Shown here piece by piece: positions 5,990 through 13,716 of a DNA stretch of 20,149 bases (positions within the stretch are counted from its first letter, which is position 1; each line of letters starts with the position of its first letter). Where the stretch lies: NCBI GenBank assembly GCA_904502135.1, contig CAJGDE010000025.1, forward strand, positions 1-20,149. Reading direction: 5' to 3'. The position numbers and the translations under genes are program-made. The notes under the pieces are model-generated. The model worked only from the letters and a program-made list of their open reading frames with translations, did not search any database and was not told the origin of the DNA. Source of the DNA: Kiritimatiellia bacterium (GTDB lineage Bacteria > Verrucomicrobiota > Kiritimatiellia > RFP12 > UBA1067).

Positions 5990-7091
5990 CCGCACCCTTC
6001 TTGGGCTCTTCAGGAAGCTCTGGCGGAGGGAGAAGATACTTGAACTCATCAGATGTCGTAATCTTCGCCTTCTGGATAAGACCCATAATGAAAGTTCTTG
6101 CGAACTTGCCGGTCTCCTGGGCTTTAAGACGCTTTTCGAGGTCTTCCTGCTTGGGAACGTCCTGGGGAGCGTTGATCTTGACGAGAATGTGGCTTGCCTT
6201 TACCATCTCAGGCTTTGCAGGCGCCTCCCCCTTGGCCTCAACGGCGGGAATCTTCTTCGTCGTCATGATGAGATGATAACCATATTGCGTCTTGACGGGA
6301 GCCGAAACCTTATTGACGGGCAGATTGAAGACAGCCTCATCAAACTCTTTTACCATCTGACCACGAGGAAACTCCCCGAGATCGCCGCCTCTCTGACCCG
6401 AAGGGCAAGCCGAGTTTTCTTTCGCGAGCTCCTCAAACTTCTTGGCGAGATCCTTTTCGGCCGTCTTATCAAGCTGAGCCTTAAGTTCATTAATCTTCTT
6501 AAGCGCGTCGGCCTGGGAGTTTTCACACGCCTTGTTCTTGGCGATGATGTCTTCGATCATCTTCTTCGCTTCGGCGGAGAAATCCTTCTGAGGGGCCTTA
6601 GCCTGCTCGGCCTTGAGCATCTTGTCGATCAAAATGCCGCTCTCGAACTCGCTGCGTGCGCGCGCCTCGCCCAAAGGAAACTTCTTGAAGTATTCGTCAA
6701 GAGACTTTGGCGCGTCGGGCATCTTCGCGGCGGCCTTGAGAAATTCGTCTTCGCGAGCCTTGCGGTCGGCATCGGTAACGGTATATCCGTCGGCCTTGGC
6801 CTTGGAGACGAGAACCTTCTCGACGAGGAAGTTCTGAGCCAATTGATTGGCCAGCATCTGCTTGGAGTACTCCAGCTGCTGGGCCGGGATCTTCTGAGCC
6901 TTTACAATCTTCTCAATATCGGCATCGATCTGACTGCGCATAAGCGTCTGACCGTCAACCACTATAGCCGCAACATCGGCCTTTGATGAAGTGTCTTTTT
7001 TCTCCTGAGCGGTTTCATCCTTGGCATTGTCGCCGCAGCCTGCAATCATCGCACCTACGAAAAAAGCCGCAGATATTTTCTTTATGTTCAT
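5967..7091 (-). CDS. Parvulin-type peptidyl-prolyl isomerase lipoprotein (SurA/PrsA-like)
   Basis: A 374-residue envelope folding factor. The N-terminus MNIKKISAAFFVGAMIAGC ends in a lipobox with lipidation Cys 19. Residues 40-165 are a SurA_N-like helical chaperone region (VDGQTLMRSQIDADI, then NQLAQNFLVEKVL). Residues 215-280 match a parvulin core: FEELAKENS, GGDLGEFPRGQMVKEFDEAVF (236-255) and TQYGYHLI (268-275) with the second conserved His at 273. The first parvulin strand, normally VRASHILV before this core, is not there. A textbook copy, VKASHILVKI with His 301, lies after it (297-306), which looks like a circular permutation. A Lys-rich helical segment and a Pro-rich tail finish the protein. 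It has an AAAGG-type Shine-Dalgarno and starts 17 bp after recO. It is probably the last gene of the long operon. Confidence 0.9.
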   Translation of the reverse strand: MNIKKISAAFFVGAMIAGCGDNAKDETAQEKKDTSSKADVAAIVVDGQTLMRSQIDADIEKIVKAQKIPAQQLEYSKQMLANQLAQNFLVEKVLVSKAKADGYTVTDADRKAREDEFLKAAAKMPDAPKSLDEYFKKFPLGEARARSEFESGILIDKMLKAEQAKAPQKDFSAEAKKMIEDIIAKNKACENSQADALKKINELKAQLDKTAEKDLAKKFEELAKENSACPSGQRGGDLGEFPRGQMVKEFDEAVFNLPVNKVSAPVKTQYGYHLIMTTKKIPAVEAKGEAPAKPEMVKASHILVKINAPQDVPKQEDLEKRLKAQETGKFARTFIMGLIQKAKITTSDEFKYLLPPPELPEEPKKGAVEKSEKK

Positions 7092-7108
7092 TTTCCTTTA
7101 CCTTTCTT

Positions 7109-7846
7109 TTATGAAATCATCTTAATGACTGTGCGCCGTACATCCGAGGCACAATCCAGGTGGAACTGATAGAATACACCAATTACCCTAGCCGCGTCAA
7201 GTGGGATTGTTAAATTTTCTGATGCGTAATCGGATCTGTCTATGTACGCAGCCACATCCTTTGACACCCGCATAAGCCTGCCGCCCGAATCATCAAAGCG
7301 CCCAGTTTCAACAGAAAAAGGCGACCATTGCGAAGTTTTGTCGTACCCTGAAAAATCGGGTTTAAGCCCGCAAAGATCAAGAATCCCCTTCTCAAAATGA
7401 ATAAGCCGGCCCATAAGAAAAATTTTGTACTGCGCATCTGTCGACACAACTTGTCCATCAACGAGGCCGTCAAGCGAATGTTCAAGAAAACTCATCCACT
7501 TGGAACTTTCGTCGCCAAAAGGAACGAGCGACATGACAAGCGAGCGAAAATATCCCGCCAACAGCGATGCGCGGTAACTCACCCTCAGATTCTCTCTAAA
7601 CTCCAAAGGCGAACATTCCCGAAGAGCGTGAACATCCCCCTTTGAGCGGGCGTAATACACGATTTCGCATGTGTAATTCAAATCATACTGGCCGAGAAAC
7701 GCGCTCTTGGGTCTTACCGCCCCCTTCACCACCGTCGTAACTCTGCCCTCGGGCGTCAACCACACGACAATATGCGAGGTTTTCGACCACGGCCTAATAT
7801 CAAGACATAGAGCCCTTGCTTTCAAAGTCTCGCCTGCTCTACTCAC
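7109..7846 (-). CDS. recO: DNA repair protein RecO
   Basis: A cytoplasmic mediator that helps RecA load on gapped DNA in the RecFOR pathway and anneals single strands. It has 245 residues, the usual length. The N-terminal OB-fold carries the typical pattern of WSKTSHIVVWLTPEGRVTTV followed by KGAVRPKS (about 41-48), then YDLNYTCEIVYYA. The middle and C-terminal helical region is diverged. The Cys4 zinc site found in many RecO proteins is absent; only one Cys of the LCG type remains (LCGLKPDFSGYDKT), as also happens in the E. coli group. It starts at a GTG overlapping the mtaB stop by 4 bp (GTGA), so translation is probably coupled. Confidence 0.85.
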   Translation of the reverse strand: MSRAGETLKARALCLDIRPWSKTSHIVVWLTPEGRVTTVVKGAVRPKSAFLGQYDLNYTCEIVYYARSKGDVHALRECSPLEFRENLRVSYRASLLAGYFRSLVMSLVPFGDESSKWMSFLEHSLDGLVDGQVVSTDAQYKIFLMGRLIHFEKGILDLCGLKPDFSGYDKTSQWSPFSVETGRFDDSGGRLMRVSKDVAAYIDRSDYASENLTIPLDAARVIGVFYQFHLDCASDVRRTVIKMIS

Positions 7847-9021
7847 CTAAGAGGCCTTCCTTTAAGAACGTCGTCCTTTACCTCCGTAACGACAAATCCA
7901 TAAAGTCCCTTGCGCTTGAAAGAATTACCGAAGCCGACGCCTGCAGACTTAAATCTCAAATACTCTCCCGTCCACCCCGAACACTCCTTTTCATCTTCGA
8001 TAACGACCTCCACCTTACGTCCGATGAATTTCTTCGCATAGCGCTTGCGCTGCGCCATCGCGAACGATGAAAGCAGCCGGGCGCGCTCGATGCGGATTTC
8101 ACGCGGCAGAGCCCCTCCCATTTGCGATGCCAACGTTCCAGGGCGCTCCGAATACGGGAATATATGGGCGTTTGAAAAATTCAACCGTTTCAAAAGCGAT
8201 AGCGTCGCTTGAAAGTCGATATCCATCTCGCCGGGAAAACCGGTCATAAGATCGCACCCGACGGAAATTAACGGCATTGCCTTTACTGCGGCTTTGACGA
8301 GATTATCAACGTCCCGCACAAGATACGGTCTTTTCATCGCCGCGAGAATCTGAGGTGAACCGGACTGTACGGGAATATGAAGGAACCTGCAGATGTTAGG
8401 ATTCGAGGCCATCACCGAAACGCACTCCATATCGCAAATCCCGGGCTCAAGCGACCCTATCCTTATACGGAAAGGCTCATCCTGCGAACGAGGCGCAAGT
8501 GCAGCCAACGACGAAAGGAGGTCCGGCAGACGTTTCGAGCAAGAAGCGTAAAGCGAAAGATTGCACCCCGTTACGACGATTTCTCTGTAACCCGCCTCTA
8601 TAAAACGCTTCGCCTTATCCATCACTTTTTCGAAATCAACCGAAACGGATGGACCACGGAATTTCGGAACTATGCAAAATGTGCATTTCCCGCTACAACC
8701 GTCCTGAACCTTAAGATAGGCGCGCGAGGTCCTCAAAGGCGTGGCTTCGGTCGTTTTGGGGGCTAAAATATCTTGCTCCCTTTTTCCGATACAGCCCGTT
8801 ACCCGGATTTTAGCGGCAGGATACTTTTCTTTAAGATGCTCTATCAGCTTTAGCGTATCTCTCTCGGCTCTTCTGGTGACGCTGCAGCCTCTTACCACAA
8901 TAAGATCCGCATCACTGCGATGTCCAGTAACCTGCCATCCGTCGGCGATATAACGTGCCTCCTCATCTAACGCCTCGGCGCGATTAAGACGACATCCGAA
9001 TGTCTCGAATCTGACTTTCAT
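7843..9021 (-). CDS. mtaB: tRNA t6A37 methylthiotransferase, MtaB-like radical SAM enzyme
   Basis: Adds a methylthio group to t6A at position 37 of ANN-decoding tRNAs, using two 4Fe-4S clusters. The N-terminal MiaB-type domain shows its three cluster cysteines at FGC (C10), RGC (C46) and TGC (C77). The radical SAM motif CSGKCTFC gives C109, C113 and C116. The core continues with LHIPVQSGS and MTGFPGE, and a basic TRAM-like C-terminus follows. FGCRLNRAE resembles MtaB (FGCKVN.YE) more than MiaB or RimO. At 392 residues it is short: the linker between the third N-terminal Cys and the SAM motif is about 30 residues shorter than in Bacillus MtaB. Its ATG overlaps the murF stop (ATGA), and recO overlaps its own stop. 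Confidence 0.87.
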   Translation of the reverse strand: MKVRFETFGCRLNRAEALDEEARYIADGWQVTGHRSDADLIVVRGCSVTRRAERDTLKLIEHLKEKYPAAKIRVTGCIGKREQDILAPKTTEATPLRTSRAYLKVQDGCSGKCTFCIVPKFRGPSVSVDFEKVMDKAKRFIEAGYREIVVTGCNLSLYASCSKRLPDLLSSLAALAPRSQDEPFRIRIGSLEPGICDMECVSVMASNPNICRFLHIPVQSGSPQILAAMKRPYLVRDVDNLVKAAVKAMPLISVGCDLMTGFPGEMDIDFQATLSLLKRLNFSNAHIFPYSERPGTLASQMGGALPREIRIERARLLSSFAMAQRKRYAKKFIGRKVEVVIEDEKECSGWTGEYLRFKSAGVGFGNSFKRKGLYGFVVTEVKDDVLKGRPLR

Positions 9022-10157
9022 CCGCGTGAGAACGATGGATCAGCGTAATCGATCACACGTCCGAGATCCATTGAATGCGACGCCTTCACCAAAACCAAAT
9101 CACCGGACGAGACATCAAATCTGAACTTATGCTTCAAGGCCTCGGGCGTCTTATACGCCAGATTGCAAATGCACTTTGAAGACATCTGCCCAACTCCGAT
9201 AACAAGAGGTATTTTAAGCTCAAGCGCGCGCTTGAAGACCTTCTGATGAAGTTCAAGGGAATTTTCCCCGAGCTCAAGCATATCTCCTAAAACGGCGACA
9301 TGCTTGCCATCGCAAGGCATGGCGGCGAAAGTCTCCAAAGCCGCTATCATCGAATCGGGCGAAGCGTTGTAAGTATCGTCAATAAAGTCGACGCCATTTC
9401 TTGTGACACGCCGCCATCTGGCACCGGGAATCTTCACATCGCCGATCGCCTCCAACGCCTTATCGCGCGTAAGGCCGAAGCTCTCCGCTGCCGCAAACGC
9501 CAAGGAAGCGTTCGCCACATTATGCGCACCGGGGAAAATCCCTTTAAGCGCCTGTTCGAGCCAAGGCGCAGAAGTGTCGACATCGCCTGGCAGATATTCG
9601 CATGACTTAGCCGAAAAGCCGACTTTCGCACGCTTAAGCAATTCACCTTTTTCTGCAGCAATCCCCTCGCGCGAGCCGAAAAACTCCAAATGAGCCGTGC
9701 CGACATTTGTCACTACACCAACATCAGGCGCAGCAACCTCGCAAAGCGCGGCGATTTCGCCTGGATGATTCGAACCCATCTCTACGATGAGATAATCGGC
9801 ATCTTTCGGACAGTTAAGTATCGTTATGGGAAGACCTATATGATTATTGAAATTGCCTTCTGTGGCATGGGTTTTACCCAACTTCGAAAAGAAAGCACGA
9901 AGAAATTCCTTTGTCGTCGTCTTTCCGGCAGAGCCCGTAACGGCAATAACCTTCGCCTTTAAAGCCTTTCGATATTCACGCGCCGCAGAGCTGAGCTCGT
10001 CATATCCGTCTATAACGCCCGCAGCTCCATTTTCAAGCGCCTGAGGTATAAAATCATGCCCGTCTGTTTTTTCGCCTTTAAGGGCGACAAAAAGCATCCC
10101 CGGTTTTACCTTGCGCGAATCAAACGTCGCGCCGCAAAAATCATGAGGCATCGGCAT
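9018..10157 (-). CDS. murF: UDP-MurNAc-tripeptide:D-Ala-D-Ala ligase
   Basis: ATP-dependent last cytoplasmic step of peptidoglycan precursor synthesis, adding D-Ala-D-Ala to the UDP-MurNAc tripeptide. The Mur ligase order is clear: a short N-terminal substrate domain with FDSRKVKPGMLFVALKG (12-28) and DGHDF, ATP loop TGSAGKTTTKE (74-84), EMGSNHPGEI and VGTAHLEFFGS in the central domain, then DDTYNASPDSM and LGDMLELGENS in the C-terminal domain. It has 379 residues, compared with about 450 in E. coli. About 25 residues before the DSR motif are missing and the C-terminal domain is trimmed. The ATG at 10157 lies 2 bp after the DUF1667 stop; a TTG at 10166 is possible but less likely. It overlaps mtaB by 4 bp. 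The gene implies at least some peptidoglycan synthesis. Confidence 0.92.
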   Translation of the reverse strand: MPMPHDFCGATFDSRKVKPGMLFVALKGEKTDGHDFIPQALENGAAGVIDGYDELSSAAREYRKALKAKVIAVTGSAGKTTTKEFLRAFFSKLGKTHATEGNFNNHIGLPITILNCPKDADYLIVEMGSNHPGEIAALCEVAAPDVGVVTNVGTAHLEFFGSREGIAAEKGELLKRAKVGFSAKSCEYLPGDVDTSAPWLEQALKGIFPGAHNVANASLAFAAAESFGLTRDKALEAIGDVKIPGARWRRVTRNGVDFIDDTYNASPDSMIAALETFAAMPCDGKHVAVLGDMLELGENSLELHQKVFKRALELKIPLVIGVGQMSSKCICNLAYKTPEALKHKFRFDVSSGDLVLVKASHSMDLGRVIDYADPSFSRG

Positions 10158-10159
10158 CT

Positions 10160-10501
10160 CTAACAATTGGCTGTAACTATGACATCAACGCCCGTTTCGC
10201 AGACATCGGAAATAACGACATCTCCGATAACCTTAGGCGCAAGAACGGTGGTATTGGCAAGAAGGTTCGTAACTTGCGCTATTTTTCCCTTGGGAATGGC
10301 GACACGGGTTTTTACCGGCAAGGGCTTTCTGGTGCCGGCGACTTTTACAAGGCCCGTGACCATACGCGTAGGATTCGTAAGCTCCTCCACCGCATACGCT
10401 TCACCGCGAGGGCAAGCGTGACCGGAAACCTTTATCTCATCATTGACGCGATCTACCGTAAGTTCACAACCTCTCGGACAGTTGATGCATATAAGATTCA
10501 T
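10160..10501 (-). CDS. DUF1667 protein, small Cys-motif partner of the flavoprotein
   Basis: A 113-residue soluble protein beginning MNLICINCPRGCELTV. Four cysteines sit at positions 5, 8, 12 and 30 (C.2.C.3.C, then GHACPRGEAYAVEE), which suggests a metal or Fe-S site. The family (DUF1667) is known as the third gene after a GlpA-like dehydrogenase and an NAD-linked disulfide-type oxidoreductase in many anaerobes; its biochemical role is not established to my knowledge. Here its ATG shares one base with the stop of exactly such a gene (TAATG), so the two are translationally coupled and probably form one complex. Confidence 0.88.
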   Translation of the reverse strand: MNLICINCPRGCELTVDRVNDEIKVSGHACPRGEAYAVEELTNPTRMVTGLVKVAGTRKPLPVKTRVAIPKGKIAQVTNLLANTTVLAPKVIGDVVISDVCETGVDVIVTANC

Positions 10502-12945
10502 TATAAAATTCCTTTCGCGTAGGCTGCCGCACTGCGACCCGCTATTTCAGAATCACGGCTCACCCAGTCAACCAAATCATAAACCTTGACGACATTGCCG
10601 CCGGCGAAAATTCCAGGTACGCTCGTAGCCATGGAAGAGTCGACCTTAGGACCTCTCGTCTTAGGATCTATCTCCACTCCCGCTCCCTTGGAAAGCTCAT
10701 TCTCGGGAATAAGTCCGCAAGACAAAAGCAGAGTATCGCAATCGAAATGCATCTCTGTTCCCGGAATCGGCTTAAGATTGTCGTCAACCTTTGAAACCTT
10801 AACGCCCGTGACATGTTCGCGCCCTTCGACGTCCGTTACCGTATGACTCAGCAAAAGCGGAATGTCATAGTCTTGCAGACATTGAACGACATTTCTCATA
10901 AGCCCCGAGCTCTTCTTCATGATTTCAATGCAAGCGAGAACCTTCGCGCCCTGGAATGTAAGGCGGCGAGCCATGATAAGACCTATATCGCCGGAGCCTA
11001 AAATCACAACTCTCTTTCCGGGCATTATGCCGTCCATATTGACAAGTCTCTGCACGGTTCCGGCCGTATACACGCCCGCAGGACGGGTGCCAGGCGTCAT
11101 CAACGCTCCGCGGGGACGCTCGCGGCAGCCCATCGCCAGCACTACCGCTTTAGCTTTAATGTCTTCAAGACCTCCACGGCGCGACATAGTCGTTACCGTA
11201 TGATAGATCTCTCCTTCTTTCGGGGGCACTATTTCGACGACCATCGTGCCGCATTTTATGTTCACATCACACTCATGCGCCTTGTCGACGAAGCGCTGGG
11301 CATATTCGGGACCAGTCAACTCCTCCTTGAAACGGTGAAGACCGAAACCGTTATGAATGCACTGCTGCAAAATCCCCCCGGGGGCATCATCACGCTCTAC
11401 GACAACAACTTTGCCCGCGCCGTTTTCTTTCGCCGCGCAGGCGGCGGCAAGTCCGGCCGGACCTGCGCCAATGACGACAACGTCAACCGCGCCGAAAGAA
11501 TCGGTAGAAGCTGACAAAGCCTCTTGTATGAGCGCCTTTGGAGCTTTTTTGCGCGATGCCAAAAACGCTTCGGGCTGAAGCCCCAGCTCTTCACCGAGAA
11601 TCTCGATAAGTTTCGGAGTGCAAAAGCCTCCTTGGCATCTCCCCATGCCGGAACGCGTGCGGCGCTTGATGCCGTCGAGCGTTCTTGCGCCGACGCGGCA
11701 GCGGATGGCGGATCTGATCTCACCTTCCGTTATCTCTTCGCAACGGCATATTACGCGGCCGAACGATGGTTCGCGCTGGATGAGATCGGCGAGATCTTTT
11801 TTCGACATCTCCCGCGTGATCGGCCACCAGCTTACGTCGTGCGAAATATCTGTGGCCGCCTTCTTTTCCGCGCCGAGTTTTTCAGCCACACATTCCGCCA
11901 TCCAAAGACCTATGGCGGGCGCACTTGTAAGCCCTGGAGATTCAACGCCTACGGCATTGAAAAACCCGGGCGCATCGGCCGCTTCACCCAGAATAAAATC
12001 GCCGACCGTTGTCTCGTGGGCTCTTAAGCCAGAAAATTCATTTATCACCTTCGCCAGAGGAAGATCCGGCCAGGTACGGCGAGCTCCTTCTTTAACTTTA
12101 TCAAGCCCCTCATAAGTCGTCGCCTTATCCTGCTTATCGTCTATGTCTTGCGCAGTCGGGCCGACAATCACCGTTCCGTCGACGGTGGGAGAGACTAAAA
12201 TACCCTTACCCATGGGGCCTGGAACCTGAAACATCGTCGCCGAAAAACTTTTCTCCTCGTCGCGATCGAGCATGAGATATTCGCCGCGGCGCGCTTTGAT
12301 GCAATACTTTGTTTCACTGACGAGATTGTTAAGTTCATCCGAATGGCAACCGGCGCAATTGACTATCACCTTGGCGGTAAAAGTGCGCGCATCCTCGCAG
12401 ACGACCTTCCACCCTTTTTCGATTGAAACGACCTTTGCGTCAAACACAAATTGGGCCCCGTTGGCGGCCGCATTTTCGCTGGCTCTGAACGCCAGTTCAT
12501 ACGGACAGCAAATGCCTCCCGTAGGCGCCCAAAGCGCGGCTGTGGCCTCGGGCGAGACATTGGGCTCGCGCTTTCTGAGTTCTTCTTGGCCGATCACTTC
12601 AACGGGTACGCCGTTCTTCTCCGCCTTGTCGACAAGCTCTTTCAGCCGCTCTTCATCGTCCGCGCCGAAAGCGAGAACAAGCGAGCCGTTTCTGCGAAAA
12701 GGAACTTTAAGTTCCTTGCAGACATTCTCAAAAAGCTTATTGCCCCATACATTAAACTTGGCTTTGTTCGTCCCGGGCTTAGCGTCAAATCCGGCGTGAA
12801 CGATGGCGCTGTTGGCCTTTGATGCCCCTTCGGCAACATCGCTACCGGATTCAAGAACCCTGACGCTCAAATTATAACGGGAAAGTTCCCTCGCCACCAT
12901 CGCGCCGACAACGCCCGCTCCAATCACTATAACATCTGATTGCAT
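10501..12945 (-). CDS. Fused GlpA-like FAD dehydrogenase, BFD-type [2Fe-2S] domain and FAD/NAD disulfide-type oxidoreductase
   Basis: An 814-residue flavoprotein. Residues 1-360 are a DAO/GlpA-type dehydrogenase with FAD motif IGAGVVG (8-14) and the glycerol-3-phosphate dehydrogenase-like IVHAGFD (48-54). Residues 396-450 are a BFD-like [2Fe-2S] domain with ligands C400, C402, C437 and C442 (ICRCEE, GRCQGGFC). Residues 487-814 are an NAD(P)/FAD oxidoreductase with VVIGAGPAGLAAA (490-502), GGILQQCIHNGFG (523-535), the second dinucleotide motif VVILGSGDIG and the FAD-binding SVPGIFAGGN near the end. In most genomes I recall, the two flavoproteins are separate genes followed by DUF1667. The likely role is anaerobic oxidation of glycerol-3-phosphate or a related 2-hydroxyacid, passing electrons through the 2Fe-2S site to NAD. 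The substrate is not proven, and no glpK or glpF lies here. A duplicated Shine-Dalgarno precedes the ATG. Confidence 0.9.
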   Translation of the reverse strand: MQSDVIVIGAGVVGAMVARELSRYNLSVRVLESGSDVAEGASKANSAIVHAGFDAKPGTNKAKFNVWGNKLFENVCKELKVPFRRNGSLVLAFGADDEERLKELVDKAEKNGVPVEVIGQEELRKREPNVSPEATAALWAPTGGICCPYELAFRASENAAANGAQFVFDAKVVSIEKGWKVVCEDARTFTAKVIVNCAGCHSDELNNLVSETKYCIKARRGEYLMLDRDEEKSFSATMFQVPGPMGKGILVSPTVDGTVIVGPTAQDIDDKQDKATTYEGLDKVKEGARRTWPDLPLAKVINEFSGLRAHETTVGDFILGEAADAPGFFNAVGVESPGLTSAPAIGLWMAECVAEKLGAEKKAATDISHDVSWWPITREMSKKDLADLIQREPSFGRVICRCEEITEGEIRSAIRCRVGARTLDGIKRRTRSGMGRCQGGFCTPKLIEILGEELGLQPEAFLASRKKAPKALIQEALSASTDSFGAVDVVVIGAGPAGLAAACAAKENGAGKVVVVERDDAPGGILQQCIHNGFGLHRFKEELTGPEYAQRFVDKAHECDVNIKCGTMVVEIVPPKEGEIYHTVTTMSRRGGLEDIKAKAVVLAMGCRERPRGALMTPGTRPAGVYTAGTVQRLVNMDGIMPGKRVVILGSGDIGLIMARRLTFQGAKVLACIEIMKKSSGLMRNVVQCLQDYDIPLLLSHTVTDVEGREHVTGVKVSKVDDNLKPIPGTEMHFDCDTLLLSCGLIPENELSKGAGVEIDPKTRGPKVDSSMATSVPGIFAGGNVVKVYDLVDWVSRDSEIAGRSAAAYAKGIL

Positions 12946-12948
12946 ATT

Positions 12949-12972
12949 TTTCCTTTATCTTTTCCTTTATCT
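12949..12972 (-). repeat. Exact 12-bp tandem duplication carrying the Shine-Dalgarno
   Basis: On the minus strand AGATAAAGGAAA occurs twice in a row with no gap. It fills nearly all of the 27-bp space between the M50 stop and the flavoprotein ATG. Each copy holds an AAAGGAAA ribosome binding site, and the nearer one is at a proper distance from the ATG. Confidence 0.9.
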
Positions 12973-13716
12973 TTATCGTTCATACGGCGGAGGCGAAACC
13001 CGGGCGTTAAAATCATCTTGAGTCCAATTTTCCCACCGCTCTTCGGCCAACGCCGCCTGATATTCACGAAAACCTTCTTTCCAAATCATCCACGCGATAA
13101 AAAGGGAGATAAAGCCCCATCCGCCGCCTGAAAAAATCGAATACAATCCGCGAAGACCGATAAGTATCGCGACAGCGCGGCCAACGACCATGGCTACAAA
13201 AGTCGCCTTGGCGCGCGACATGAAAGCGCGCATGACACTTCTGAATATTCTGCCGCCGTCAAGCGGAAACCCGGGCAGAAGATTAAAAAAGCCGAGCATG
13301 ACATTCATCCAAAGCGCGTATGAAAGAACCGAAAAAAGCCATGCGTTTTCAATCGGCACAAAAGTCAAAACAAGTAAAACGCCACCCGCTATCAAAAATG
13401 AAACTACAGGCCCAAGAATGGCGGTGAGAAACTCCTGCCAGGCCTTGCGCGGCAAGGCTATTAAAGAGGCGCATCCGCCAAGCAAAGAGAGCGTTATGTC
13501 CCTTGTTTTGAAACCGAACGCTCCGGCGGCAAGAGCGTGACCAAGCTCGTGAAGAGTTATTGAAATGGCCAGTACCATGGCTGTAGCAAGCCCGAATGAA
13601 AACGAGCCGGAATTCATCACAAAAAGAACAAGCAGCACCAAGAAGGAAAAATCTATGTAAATAGGTATTCCAAATGCATCAAACAATTTATATTTCGACT
13701 TGAACATAACACTCAT
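12973..13716 (-). CDS. Site-2 protease family (M50) intramembrane zinc metalloprotease
   Basis: A 247-residue polytopic membrane protein that should cut a membrane-spanning substrate within the bilayer. The zinc motif HELGH (56-60) lies in a transmembrane segment, and the third ligand motif is NLLPGFPLDGG (145-155) with D153. Five to six hydrophobic segments are visible. The length and order match the compact SpoIVFB/Rip3-like S2P type. There is no PDZ domain and no CBS domain after the core; a short charged tail ends the protein. The start overlaps the rhlE stop by 4 bp (ATGA). A second ATG at 13707 could also serve. The substrate is unknown, and no anti-sigma factor gene is next to it. Confidence 0.88.
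   Translation of the reverse strand: MSVMFKSKYKLFDAFGIPIYIDFSFLVLLVLFVMNSGSFSFGLATAMVLAISITLHELGHALAAGAFGFKTRDITLSLLGGCASLIALPRKAWQEFLTAILGPVVSFLIAGGVLLVLTFVPIENAWLFSVLSYALWMNVMLGFFNLLPGFPLDGGRIFRSVMRAFMSRAKATFVAMVVGRAVAILIGLRGLYSIFSGGGWGFISLFIAWMIWKEGFREYQAALAEERWENWTQDDFNARVSPPPYER

Noticed and set aside
6189..6986. 265-residue plus-strand frame opposite the parvulin gene
   Set aside because: It is a shadow of a Lys-, Glu- and Ala-rich gene, reads as Leu-rich sequence without domains, and lies opposite a clear gene.
10158..10166. TTG start for murF
   Set aside because: It would sit inside the end of the DUF1667 gene and adds three residues without family support. The ATG at 10157 directly follows that stop.
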